Shown here: positions 17,481 through 25,328 of the stretch, piece after piece
Layout: each line of letters opens with the position of its first letter
How positions within the stretch are numbered: position 1 is the stretch's first letter
Source: Actinomycetes bacterium
GTDB lineage: Bacteria; Actinomycetota; Acidimicrobiia; Acidimicrobiales; RAAP-2
NCBI GenBank assembly: GCA_021791615.1
Contig: JAJYWG010000352.1
Coordinates: 330-64,329 of the forward strand
Direction: 5' to 3'
DNA length: 64,000 nucleotides
Translations under genes and position numbers: made by a program
Notes under the pieces: generated by a model
Databases searched by the model: none
What the model was told of the DNA's origin: nothing
The model's input: only the letters and a program-made list of their open reading frames with translations

Positions 17481-18586
17481 CCGCGCCCACGAGCACGCGC
17501 GAGCGCTCGCCCAGCCACGCTCCCTCACGCACCGCCGAACGCCGCTCCCGACAGCGCCTCTCCACCGAGCGGCACCGCCTCGAGGCATCACGGCGACGCC
17601 ATCGCACTCGACTGGCCCGTCGTGCCCGTCGCGCGGCCGGGGCGGGCGCAGCCCTCCTCATTCTCCTCGCAGTCCTCGCGTTGGTGCTCACCCAGGAGCT
17701 CGCCCCCGCTGCACCGTCTCCGGCCACTCTCACCGTGCTCACCCACCAACCGGCGGTCTCCTCGGTCGCCGTAGGCGAGGGGTCGGGCTGGCTCACCGAC
17801 GATCGCACCGACACGCTGGTGCGCTTCGACCCGTCCACCGGCCGCAGGCTCGGCCCGAGCCTCTCGGTGCCCGGGCGCCCCGTCGACGTCGTGACGGCGG
17901 CCGGCCATGTCTGGGTGGCGAGCATGCTCACCAACACGGTCGAGGAGATCGCCCCGGATCATCTCCGTCTCGTCCGCACGCTGCCAGTCCCGTCCGGACC
18001 TGTCGGGATGGCGTGGGACGGCGGGCTGCTCTGGGTGGCCAGCGTCCTCGCCGGTGACGTGACGGCGATCGACCCCTACGACGGCCGTATCGTGGCGACT
18101 TCGCACATCGCGTCCGGCGCCGTGCGGATCGCCGCCGGAGGTAGCAGCGTCTGGGTGACGGGCAGCACGGACACGGTCGCCGAGGTGAGCCCACGTCCGG
18201 CCGGCGGCCGCTTGCACTGGCGCACCATCGTCGTGGGTCGGAGTCCCCTCGGGGTGGCCGCAGGGCCGCGGGCCGTGTGGGTCGCCGACGCCGGCGCCGG
18301 AACGGTGACCGAGATCGACCCGGCGACCGGACGTGTCGTGGGCACCTACCGGACCGGACCGGACCCCGTAGCCGTGGCGCCGATGCCCGGGACCGAGGGA
18401 GCGACCGCCTGGGTGGCCGACGGGCAAGCCGACGACGTGCGCGCCGTGGGAGCAGGGGCAGGCAGCGGCGGCGTGGGGCCCGTGGCGCACCTTGGAGGCA
18501 CGCCTCGCCAGATGGTCGTCGCCGGAGCGGCGGTCTGGACCGCAATTGGCAACCCCGGCACGGTGGTCTCCGTCCAAGGCGGCTGA
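17477..18586 (+). CDS. Membrane-anchored beta-propeller protein
   Basis: A 369-residue protein starting at ATG 17477 overlapping the permease stop. A strongly basic N-terminus (many RR/RH) leads into one span (AGAALLILLAVLALVLTQEL). The rest is repeats of the form WVA....V..IDP..GR, the pattern of YVTN/NHL/SMP-30-like beta-propellers, with at least six blades. The propeller should face outside. Propellers of this type bind ligands or proteins; a catalytic role is not evident. Last gene of the operon. Confidence 0.85.
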   Translation: MTAPTSTRERSPSHAPSRTAERRSRQRLSTERHRLEASRRRHRTRLARRARRAAGAGAALLILLAVLALVLTQELAPAAPSPATLTVLTHQPAVSSVAVGEGSGWLTDDRTDTLVRFDPSTGRRLGPSLSVPGRPVDVVTAAGHVWVASMLTNTVEEIAPDHLRLVRTLPVPSGPVGMAWDGGLLWVASVLAGDVTAIDPYDGRIVATSHIASGAVRIAAGGSSVWVTGSTDTVAEVSPRPAGGRLHWRTIVVGRSPLGVAAGPRAVWVADAGAGTVTEIDPATGRVVGTYRTGPDPVAVAPMPGTEGATAWVADGQADDVRAVGAGAGSGGVGPVAHLGGTPRQMVVAGAAVWTAIGNPGTVVSVQGG

Positions 18587-18631
18587 GCGTCGCGCAGCGG
18601 GGCGTCCTGGCGCCGCGCAAACAGGACCGGA

Positions 18632-18658
18632 ACCGGGGCCCGCGATCGCGACCCCGGT
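18632..18658. terminator. GC-rich hairpin between convergent genes
   Basis: A 7-bp stem ACCGGGG/CCCCGGT encloses the palindrome CGCGATCGCG, in the gap between the propeller gene and the leftward lipoprotein gene. It lacks a T tract, so it is only a candidate bidirectional terminator. Confidence 0.35.
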
Positions 18659-18665
18659 CGCGATC

Positions 18666-19499
18666 TCAACCGGTCGGTGATGTTGTTGTGTCCTTCTTCA
18701 CGTTCGTCGGCACCGGGATCTTGGCAACGCCGCCGATCGAGTCGATCGTGAACGAGTAGGTGACGTGGTGGTTCGAGGTGCCCACTCCCGAACCTTGGGC
18801 CCCGAGCGCGTACGAGAGCAGCGCGCCGCTGCTGTTGGAGATGCACGCGTTGGCCAGCTCGTTCAGCACCTTGGAGTTCAGCTCTTTGGACTCGATGGTG
18901 AACGTGGTGCCGGCCTGTCCGGCTTCGCTGCACGACGCGCCCTTTGTCACCGTCGCCCCGGCCACCTTCAAGTACCCGAGGAACCCCTTGACCGCTTCCG
19001 GGTACGGACTTGTCGAGTAGTGCTGGACGTTCGCCGGCTGTACTGTCTCGTACCAGGTTGTGCCCAGCTTCGAATAGGTGGCTGTCGCGGTGTGGAGCTG
19101 AACGTTGGGCTGTGTCGTCTGGTAGTCCGTCTGCGAGTACACCTCGCCATGCATGGCGAGCGAACCGTTGTCTGTGAAGTTGAAGGTGTAGTTGGTGAGC
19201 GAGCCGAGCTTCGCCTTGGTCGGCAGGGCTGACGCGCCGGGCACCGAGGTCGAGTGCGGTGTCGGGGCGGGTGTCGAGTTGTGCGTGGCAGAGGACGGCG
19301 TCGTCGATCCGGTGGCCGCGGTGGGGCCCGAAGGGCTCGACGAGCCGCAGGCGGCCAGGGCCAGGGAGAATGCAGTCGTCGCGAGCAGCGCACCCACGCC
19401 TCGCCACGTCCGGGCCGAGTGCCTGCCGGGGAGGGCGGGGGGAAGTGTGGCGGCTTTGGGCCGATCGGTGGCTGTCGTCGCTCGGGCGGTCGTATTCAT
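18666..19499 (-). CDS. Putative lipoprotein
   Basis: A 277-residue protein starting at ATG 19499 behind GAGGAG. A long basic N-region precedes a hydrophobic core and the lipobox LALAACG, then a Ser/Thr/Pro spacer. The mature part has alternating strand-like segments (NYTFNFTDNGSLAMHGEV and similar), reminiscent of LppX/LprG-like cup-shaped lipoproteins, though I cannot confirm that fold. Two cysteines (ASCSEAG, NACISN) might form a disulfide. It is convergent with the liv-type operon; function unknown. Confidence 0.78.
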   Translation of the reverse strand: MNTTARATTATDRPKAATLPPALPGRHSARTWRGVGALLATTAFSLALAACGSSSPSGPTAATGSTTPSSATHNSTPAPTPHSTSVPGASALPTKAKLGSLTNYTFNFTDNGSLAMHGEVYSQTDYQTTQPNVQLHTATATYSKLGTTWYETVQPANVQHYSTSPYPEAVKGFLGYLKVAGATVTKGASCSEAGQAGTTFTIESKELNSKVLNELANACISNSSGALLSYALGAQGSGVGTSNHHVTYSFTIDSIGGVAKIPVPTNVKKDTTTSPTG

Positions 19500-19510
19500 C
19501 GTCTCCTCAC

Positions 19511-19554
19511 GGTGTCCAGTGGCCGGGGCGAAGGTGTCCAGTGGCCTGGGCGAA
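19511..19554. repeat. 22-bp tandem repeat, two copies
   Basis: Two adjacent 22-bp units (GGTGTCCAGTGGCC-G/T-GGGCGAA) differing at one base, 12 bases upstream of the lipoprotein gene start. They could lie in its promoter or leader. Confidence 0.9.
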
Positions 19555-19656
19555 GCGGCCATGACGTTCGCCGAAACTTCAAAACGGGAAAACGCTGCAA
19601 AGCCTGCAAGATACCACCGGCGAGAAGCCCGAACCACGCACGCGGCACTGGGGTGC

Positions 19657-19720
19657 GGCGGCGGGGGGGTGCGGCGGCGCGGCAGTACGGCGGCGGGGGG
19701 GTGCGGCGGCGCGGCAGTAC
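19657..19720. repeat. Perfect 32-bp tandem duplication
   Basis: Two identical 32-bp units containing G7 and ending CGGCAGTAC, in the intergenic stretch between the epimerase gene end and the lipoprotein gene. No coding frame uses it. Confidence 0.93.
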
Positions 19721-19766
19721 GGCGACGCACGCGGTGCACACGGGATGGCGCCACTCACGCCGCCTC

Positions 19767-20282
19767 CTACTCCTGGACGAGCTCGATGAGGGTCCCGAAC
19801 GCGGTCTTGGGGTGCACGAAAGCCACCGTGGTCCCTCGCGAGCCTGGCCGCGGGGCGGCGTCGATGGCCCGGCCTCCGTGATCGACGATCGACGCGAGCG
19901 CTTGAGCGCAGTCGGTAACGCGGTACCCCACGTGGTGGAGACCTTCACCTTTGGCTGCCAAGAACTTCGCCACCGGGGAGTCCTCCCGGATCGGCGTGAG
20001 GAGCTGGATGTAGGAGTCGGCCACCTTGAGGAGGGCCTCTTCGACGCCGTCGGACTCGACGACCTCTCGGTGGGCAACGCTCGCCCCCAGGTTCTCGGCG
20101 TACCAGGCGGCCGCGGCGTCGAGGTCCGAGACGGCGATGGCGACGTGGTCGATCTCGGTCAGCAGGCCGCCCGTGTCCTGCCCGCGTCCGTCGCCTGCCC
20201 CAGCTCCGGCCGCAGTCCCGGCCCCAGCCCCAGCCCCGGCCGCAGCCGCAGTCCCGGCCCCTGCCCCTGCCGCGCCGCTCAT
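19767..20282 (-). CDS. mce: Methylmalonyl/ethylmalonyl-CoA epimerase
   Basis: Vicinal-oxygen-chelate fold enzyme that interconverts the 2R and 2S forms of methylmalonyl-CoA (and ethylmalonyl-CoA in some pathways). Recognisable features are EIDHVAIAVSDLDAAAAWY, GEGLHHVGYRV and GTLIELVQE, which supply metal-binding His and Glu residues. It carries an odd ~40-residue Ala/Gly/Thr N-terminal extension. The ATG overlaps the stop of the crotonyl-CoA carboxylase/reductase gene, so the two are coupled, which favours a role with that enzyme. Confidence 0.92.
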   Translation of the reverse strand: MSGAAGAGAGTAAAAGAGAGAGTAAGAGAGDGRGQDTGGLLTEIDHVAIAVSDLDAAAAWYAENLGASVAHREVVESDGVEEALLKVADSYIQLLTPIREDSPVAKFLAAKGEGLHHVGYRVTDCAQALASIVDHGGRAIDAAPRPGSRGTTVAFVHPKTAFGTLIELVQE

Positions 20283-21619
20283 GCCTCGTGCCGCCGGAAC
20301 AGCGTCAGCCGGTCCTCGCCGACGCGTTGGCGCATCTCGGGATCGTCGATGCCCAGTCCTTCAGACGGGGCGAGGCACAGCACACCGATCTTGCCCTCGT
20401 GGAGGTTGTGATGGACCTGCGCCGCCGCCTCCCCGACGTGCTCGAGCGGGAACACCGCCGAGAGCGGGGGGATGATCTTCCCCTCGCACACCAGACGGTT
20501 GGCGTCCCACGCCTCGCGGTAGTTGGCGAAGTGCGAGCCTTTGATGGTCTTGAGGCGCATCCACAGATGCCGGTTGTCGTACTCGATCATGTAGCCCGAG
20601 GTAGCCGCACACGTGACGATGGTCCCGGCCCGTTTGCAGGCGAACACCGAGGCTCCCATCGTCTGGCGACCCGGGTGCTCAAAGACGATGTCCGGATCCT
20701 CGCCCACCAGTGCCCTCACGTCCTTGCCGAACCGGCGCCACTCCGTCTCGTCCTGGGTGTGCTCGTCCTTCCAGAAGCGGTACGCGGCAGCCCGGCGGTC
20801 GATCACCGCCTCGACACCGAGGTCGTGCAGCAGCTCGACCTTCTCGGGAGACGAGACCACGCCCACCGGCGTCCCCCCGGCGTTGAGCACGTACTGAACG
20901 GCGAAGCTGCCGAGCCCGCCGCTCGCTCCCCACACCAGCACCCGGTCGCCCTGGGTCACCGGCGCACCGTTGTGCGAGACGAGCATCCGGTACGCCGTCG
21001 AGTTGCACAGCGCGTTCACCGCCGCCTCCTCCCAGCTCAAGTGGGCCGGTTTGGGCATGAGCTGGTTGGCCTTGACCACCGTGATGTCGGCCAGGCCCCC
21101 GAAGTTCGTCTCGAAGCCCCAGATGCGCTGGTTCGCCGCCAGCATCGAGTCGTCGTGGGCGGTGGGGTCCTGGTCGTCGACGTAGTTGCAGTGGATCGTG
21201 ACCTTGTCACCGGGCTTCCAGTTGCGCACCAGCGACCCGGTGCGCAGCACCACTCCCGAGGCGTCGGAGCCCACGACGTGGTAGTCCAGCGCATGGCGGG
21301 CGCCCCAGACCCCCTCGCGCCCGAGCCGGTCGAGGAACCCGAACGTCGGCAGCGGCTCGAAGATCGACGTCCACACCGTGTTGAAATTGATCGACGAGGC
21401 CATGACCGCGACGTACGCCTCGTCGGGGGCCAGCTCGGGCAGCTCGACGTCGCCCACATGGAGCGACTTGCGCGGGTCCTTGTCGATGGAGGGCACCCCG
21501 TCGAACATCCCGATCTCGTCACGGCTCACGAACGCGGCCCTGTAGGTTGCCGGGAGCGGCAGGGAGGCCAGTTCGGCACCCCCGGCCCCGGCCACGACGG
21601 CTTCGAGTATCTCGTTCAT
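20279..21619 (-). CDS. ccr: Crotonyl-CoA carboxylase/reductase
   Basis: A 446-residue enzyme of the MDR (medium-chain dehydrogenase/reductase) superfamily that reductively carboxylates crotonyl-CoA to ethylmalonyl-CoA with NADPH and CO2. Length and blocks match Ccr: SSINFNTVWTSIFEP, GREGVWGARHALDYHVVGSD, the Rossmann GASGGLGSFAVQYVL, and HPGRQTMGASVFACKRAG. I start it at ATG 21619, since the upstream in-frame extension is unlike the family. Key enzyme of the ethylmalonyl-CoA pathway, and also a source of extender units. It is divergent from a thiolase gene. Confidence 0.95.
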   Translation of the reverse strand: MNEILEAVVAGAGGAELASLPLPATYRAAFVSRDEIGMFDGVPSIDKDPRKSLHVGDVELPELAPDEAYVAVMASSINFNTVWTSIFEPLPTFGFLDRLGREGVWGARHALDYHVVGSDASGVVLRTGSLVRNWKPGDKVTIHCNYVDDQDPTAHDDSMLAANQRIWGFETNFGGLADITVVKANQLMPKPAHLSWEEAAVNALCNSTAYRMLVSHNGAPVTQGDRVLVWGASGGLGSFAVQYVLNAGGTPVGVVSSPEKVELLHDLGVEAVIDRRAAAYRFWKDEHTQDETEWRRFGKDVRALVGEDPDIVFEHPGRQTMGASVFACKRAGTIVTCAATSGYMIEYDNRHLWMRLKTIKGSHFANYREAWDANRLVCEGKIIPPLSAVFPLEHVGEAAAQVHHNLHEGKIGVLCLAPSEGLGIDDPEMRQRVGEDRLTLFRRHEA

Positions 21620-21653
21620 GGGCGCCGAGGATAGTGGACGCCGTAGTATGAGG

Positions 21654-21665
21654 TACCGGTCGGTA
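21654..21665. promoter_or_regulatory. Palindrome between ccr and thiolase genes
   Basis: TACCG-GT-CGGTA, a perfect 5-bp-arm palindrome in the 175-bp divergent gap. ACCG/CGGT arms are frequent in TetR-family operators of actinobacterial lipid genes. As the only clear dyad here, it is a candidate operator for both directions. Confidence 0.45.
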
Positions 21666-21794
21666 ACCGCCGTCCGGAGAACCCAGTGGCCGGTGACCCC
21701 GGCGGAGGCCCTTGCATCGACGCGGGGGCCGGCGTCGGCGGCCCGCCCGGGGCCTGCTGCGCCCCGGGCCCGAACGTGAACGTGGAGGTCAGGC

Positions 21795-22979
21795 ATGCCC
21801 GGATCGGTGATCGTCGCAGGGGCCAGGACGCCCATCGGCAAGCTCTCGGGAGCCCTCGCCGGGTTCTCGGCCATGGACCTCGGGGGGTTTGCCATCGCCG
21901 CCGCCCTGGAGCGGGCCGGCGTGCGGCCGGACGAGGTCGACTACGTGTTCATGGGCCACGTGATCCAGGCCGGTCAGGGCCAGATCACTGCCCGGCAGGC
22001 GGCGGCGAAGGCCGGTATCCCCATGTCGGTGCCGGCGACCACGGTGAACAAGGTCTGCCTCTCGGGCCTCAATGCGCTCTACCTGGCCGACCAGATGATC
22101 CAGGCCGGCGACGCCGACGTCGTGGTGGCGGGGGGCATGGAGTCGATGACCCGTGCCCCGCACCTCCTGGCAGGCGCCCGGGCCGGGTACCGGCTGGGGG
22201 ACGGCACGCTCGTGGACTCGATGATGTTCGACGGGCTCACCTGCGCGTTCGACGAATGCGCCATGGGGCTCGCCACCGAGCGCTTCAGCCGCCAGGCCGG
22301 CATCAGTCGTGAACGCCAGGATGCGTTCTCGGCCGCCTCCCATGACAAAGCCGCCACCGCGGCCAAAGAGGGTCGCCTGGCAGACGAGATCGTCCCGGTC
22401 ACCATCCCCCAGCGCAAGGGCGACCCCCTCGTCTTCGACACCGACGAGGGGGTCCGGCCCGGCACCACCGCCGAGTCGCTGGCCTCGCTCAAGCCGGCGT
22501 TCGACAAGGAGGGCACCATCACCGCGGGGAACGCGTCGCAGATCTCCGACGGGGGCGCGGCCCTCGTGGTGATGTCGCGTGCCCGCGCCGAGTCCGCCGG
22601 GGTCGCTCCTCTGGGCGAGCTGGTGAGCTACGGGCAGGTGGCGGGACCCGACACGTCGCTGCTGACCCAGCCGAGCCGGGCGATCGCCCGGGCGCTGGAG
22701 CGAGCGGGCAAGTCGGTCGCCGACGTGGACCTGTTCGAGATCAACGAGGCGTTCGCCGCCGTGGGCCTGGCGTCGGCAGACGAGCTGTCCGTCCCCGAGG
22801 ACCTCCTCAACGTGAACGGCGGGGCCATCGCCTTGGGGCACCCGGTCGGGATGTCCGGCACCCGCCTCGCGCTCACCGCGCTCACCGAGCTCCGCCGGCG
22901 CGGCGGTGGGATGGCGGCGGTCGCCCTGTGCGGTGGCGGCGGCCAGGGGGACGGGGCCCTGCTGCGCTCACTGGCCTGA
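21795..22979 (+). CDS. Acetyl-CoA C-acetyltransferase (thiolase)
   Basis: A 394-residue thiolase starting at ATG behind GGAGG. It has the nucleophilic Cys in NKVCLSGLNALY, the His in NGGAIALGHPVGMSGTR and the C-terminal Cys in ALCGGGGQGDG. It condenses two acetyl-CoA to acetoacetyl-CoA or runs in reverse. Its placement head-to-head with ccr suggests it feeds the four-carbon steps leading to crotonyl-CoA. Its 3' end overlaps the convergent mechanosensitive channel gene by 12 bases. Confidence 0.95.
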   Translation: MPGSVIVAGARTPIGKLSGALAGFSAMDLGGFAIAAALERAGVRPDEVDYVFMGHVIQAGQGQITARQAAAKAGIPMSVPATTVNKVCLSGLNALYLADQMIQAGDADVVVAGGMESMTRAPHLLAGARAGYRLGDGTLVDSMMFDGLTCAFDECAMGLATERFSRQAGISRERQDAFSAASHDKAATAAKEGRLADEIVPVTIPQRKGDPLVFDTDEGVRPGTTAESLASLKPAFDKEGTITAGNASQISDGGAALVVMSRARAESAGVAPLGELVSYGQVAGPDTSLLTQPSRAIARALERAGKSVADVDLFEINEAFAAVGLASADELSVPEDLLNVNGGAIALGHPVGMSGTRLALTALTELRRRGGGMAAVALCGGGGQGDGALLRSLA

Positions 22980-24080
22980 CCGCACCTCGCGATCGGCGCC
23001 GGTCGGACCGGCACCGGTCGGACCGGTGCCGGCTGCCGCCGGCCCGGGTGCCCCGGATGCCGCAGCTCCGGGGCTGGTCCTCACGCCCGGGAGTGCTCCG
23101 GGGTGATGGTCCCGAAGATAGGCCACCAGCTTCTCACGCACGTCGCACTGCAGGATCCACCCCGCCGAGCTGTCGCGCGCGCTCATGACGGCTCGGAGCT
23201 GCATGCACGACGGCCCGGTGCCGGTCACCTGGAGGCTCCAGACCGCGCCGTCCCACTCCGGCGAAGCGCGCAGCACCTCGAGCAGATAGGCCCGGAGCTC
23301 CTCGACCGGTGCCGAGTGGTCCACGTCGATGTGGACGTACTCGAGGAGGTCGGCACTGGTCCGGGTCCAGTTCTCGAACGGATTCGTGATGAGGTACGAG
23401 ATGGGCAGGACCAGGCATCGGCGGTCCCAGATGCGGACCACCACGTAGGTCAGGTTGATCTCCTCGACCCGGCCCCAGTGGCCTTCGACCACCACCACGT
23501 CGTCCACACGGATCGGCTGGGAGATGGCGATCTGGATCCCGGCGAGGAAATTGGTGGTGACCGGCTTCGCCGCCAGGCCGATCACCACGCCCACCACGCC
23601 GGCCGAGGCCAGCAGGCTGGCCCCGGCGACACGCACCGCCCCGAAGCTGAGCAGCACGATCGCCGCGCCCACCACGACGATCACGGCACCGCTCAGGCGG
23701 CGGAACACCTGGATCTGGGTCTGGACCCGCCGAGCCCGGAGGTTGTCGGCCACGTCGATCCGCAGCCGGGCCAGCACCACGTCCTCGAAGACGTAGGTCC
23801 CGCGAAAGAGCAGCCAGGCGACGGCGGCAACCACCAGGATGAGCAGCACATGGGACACGGCGGCTCCCGGACGGCCTCTCACCGGCTCGACCGCCGCGCC
23901 GACGGCGACGCCCACCAGGCCCACGATGATCGCCAGCGGTCCTTTGAGGCGGGTGAGGAGCGACCGCTCGGCGATCGCCCCGGAGCGGGGCAAAGCCCGC
24001 CGCAGCAACATGACGGCGAACGCGGAGGCGGCGAGCCCGATGGCCCCGCCTCCGGCCAGCGCAGCGATCTGCCTCCACAT
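22968..24080 (-). CDS. MscS-family mechanosensitive channel
   Basis: A 370-residue membrane protein beginning at ATG 24080 behind GAGGTGG. About five hydrophobic spans precede the MscS pore helix and beta domain, seen in LLASAGVVGVVIGLAAKPVTT, NFLAGIQIAIS, then QPIRVDDVVVVEGHWGRVEEINLTYVVVRIWDRR and LPISYLITNPFENW. It probably opens on membrane tension to release osmolytes, or has a related transport role. The C-terminal ~40 residues are a Gly/Ala/Pro/Thr tail with GPTGA repeats. Confidence 0.9.
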   Translation of the reverse strand: MWRQIAALAGGGAIGLAASAFAVMLLRRALPRSGAIAERSLLTRLKGPLAIIVGLVGVAVGAAVEPVRGRPGAAVSHVLLILVVAAVAWLLFRGTYVFEDVVLARLRIDVADNLRARRVQTQIQVFRRLSGAVIVVVGAAIVLLSFGAVRVAGASLLASAGVVGVVIGLAAKPVTTNFLAGIQIAISQPIRVDDVVVVEGHWGRVEEINLTYVVVRIWDRRCLVLPISYLITNPFENWTRTSADLLEYVHIDVDHSAPVEELRAYLLEVLRASPEWDGAVWSLQVTGTGPSCMQLRAVMSARDSSAGWILQCDVREKLVAYLRDHHPGALPGVRTSPGAAASGAPGPAAAGTGPTGAGPTGADREVRSGQ

Positions 24081-24178
24081 GTGCACCACCTCGGCGTGTG
24101 CGCCCGTCGTGTCGTCGGTCTTCTGGCGTCCCCGTCCGCCGGCGCACCACCGGGCGGGGCTCTCGGTCCTGCGGAGAT

Positions 24179-24718
24179 TCAGTACGGGGGCGCGAACCGC
24201 CCCAGCTCGCTCGCAGTGCCCTGGCCCACATCCTCCCATCGATCGAGCCCGAACCGGTAGACGGCCACGCCGGCGGTCGGGAACGGCGAATCGGCTCCGC
24301 CGGTCGCCAGGAGTGCGGCCAGGGCCATCATGGTCGGGTTGTGGCCGACGACCATCACCGACGCGGTCTCGTCTGGCATGCCCCGCACGACGTCGAGCAC
24401 CTGGTCGGGCGATGCCCCGTAGAGGTCCGGACGGGGGACCAGCGGCGGACGCTCGTCCTCCGGCCATGCCGCCAGCAGCCGCTCGGCCGTCTCGAGAGCG
24501 CGGGCCGCCGTGGAGCACAGCACCAGGCCCAAGCCCCCGCCTGCGTCGCTCGGCAGTCCGAGGTGGTCACCTCGGGGTCCGAGACGGCGGCCCAGCGCGT
24601 CGGCGTCCTGGCGACCCCGGGCCACCAGGCGACGGTCCCGATCGGCTCCGCCGGCCGGGGGGTCGGGCGCCGTCTTGGCGTGGCGCACGAGCCACAGGGC
24701 CCGGCCGGCTCCGCTCAC
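24179..24718 (-). CDS. SixA-like histidine phosphatase
   Basis: A histidine-phosphatase-superfamily protein with the catalytic LVRHAKT motif and a second GHNPT motif near the middle. This is the layout of SixA, which removes phosphate from phosphohistidine proteins. I start it at GTG 24718, seven bases after the recR stop; an upstream ATG at 24799 would add 27 residues antisense-like to no known domain and overlap recR. It is 179 residues, the usual size. It is co-oriented with recR and dnaX. Confidence 0.85.
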   Translation of the reverse strand: MSGAGRALWLVRHAKTAPDPPAGGADRDRRLVARGRQDADALGRRLGPRGDHLGLPSDAGGGLGLVLCSTAARALETAERLLAAWPEDERPPLVPRPDLYGASPDQVLDVVRGMPDETASVMVVGHNPTMMALAALLATGGADSPFPTAGVAVYRFGLDRWEDVGQGTASELGRFAPPY

Positions 24719-24725
24719 GGCGCGT

Positions 24726-25328
24726 TCAGTCCCCGACGTCCCGCCGGCCTTCGAGGGCCCGGCCGAGGGTGAGCTCGTCGGCGTACTCGAGGTCGCCACC
24801 GACCGGCAGCCCGCTGGCGAGCCGGGTCACCCGCACGCCGAGGGGTTGGACCAGCCGGGCGACGTACATCGCCGTCGTCTCGCCCTCCAAGTTCGGATTG
24901 GTGCACAAGATCACCTCGGTGATCCCTTCGGCGCCGATCCGTTCCACCAGCTCGCCGACCCGGAGCTGCTCGGGCCCCACGCCTTCCAAGGGGTTGAGCG
25001 CGCCTTGGAGGACGTGGTAGCGGCCGCGGAACTGGCGCGTGCGCTCCACGGCCACGATGTCGCGAGGGTCTTCGACCACGCACACCGTCGTGGCGTCCCT
25101 CCGGTCGTCGGCACAGTAGGTGCACAGCGACCCGCCTTCGGCCACGTTGAAGCATCGCTCGCACAGCGTCGTGCGCTGCTTGACCGCGTCGATGGCAGCC
25201 GAGAGCCGCAACGCGTCCTCGGCCGGTGCCTTGAGGATGTAGAAGGCGATGCGCTGCGCCGACTTCGGTCCGATCCCCGGCAGCCGGCCCAGCTCGTCGA
25301 TGAGCGAGCGAAGTGACCCGGTGTACAC
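24726..25328 (-). CDS. recR: Recombination protein RecR
   Basis: A 200-residue RecR that works with RecF and RecO to load RecA at gaps. Visible parts are the N-terminal helix-hairpin-helix ([15 protein letters not shown]), the four-cysteine zinc site (CERCFN...CTYC), the Toprim segment ([14 protein letters not shown]) and a Walker-like [18 protein letters not shown] stretch. It begins at GTG directly after the dnaX stop, the classic dnaX-recR arrangement. Confidence 0.97.
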   Translation of the reverse strand: MYTGSLRSLIDELGRLPGIGPKSAQRIAFYILKAPAEDALRLSAAIDAVKQRTTLCERCFNVAEGGSLCTYCADDRRDATTVCVVEDPRDIVAVERTRQFRGRYHVLQGALNPLEGVGPEQLRVGELVERIGAEGITEVILCTNPNLEGETTAMYVARLVQPLGVRVTRLASGLPVGGDLEYADELTLGRALEGRRDVGD

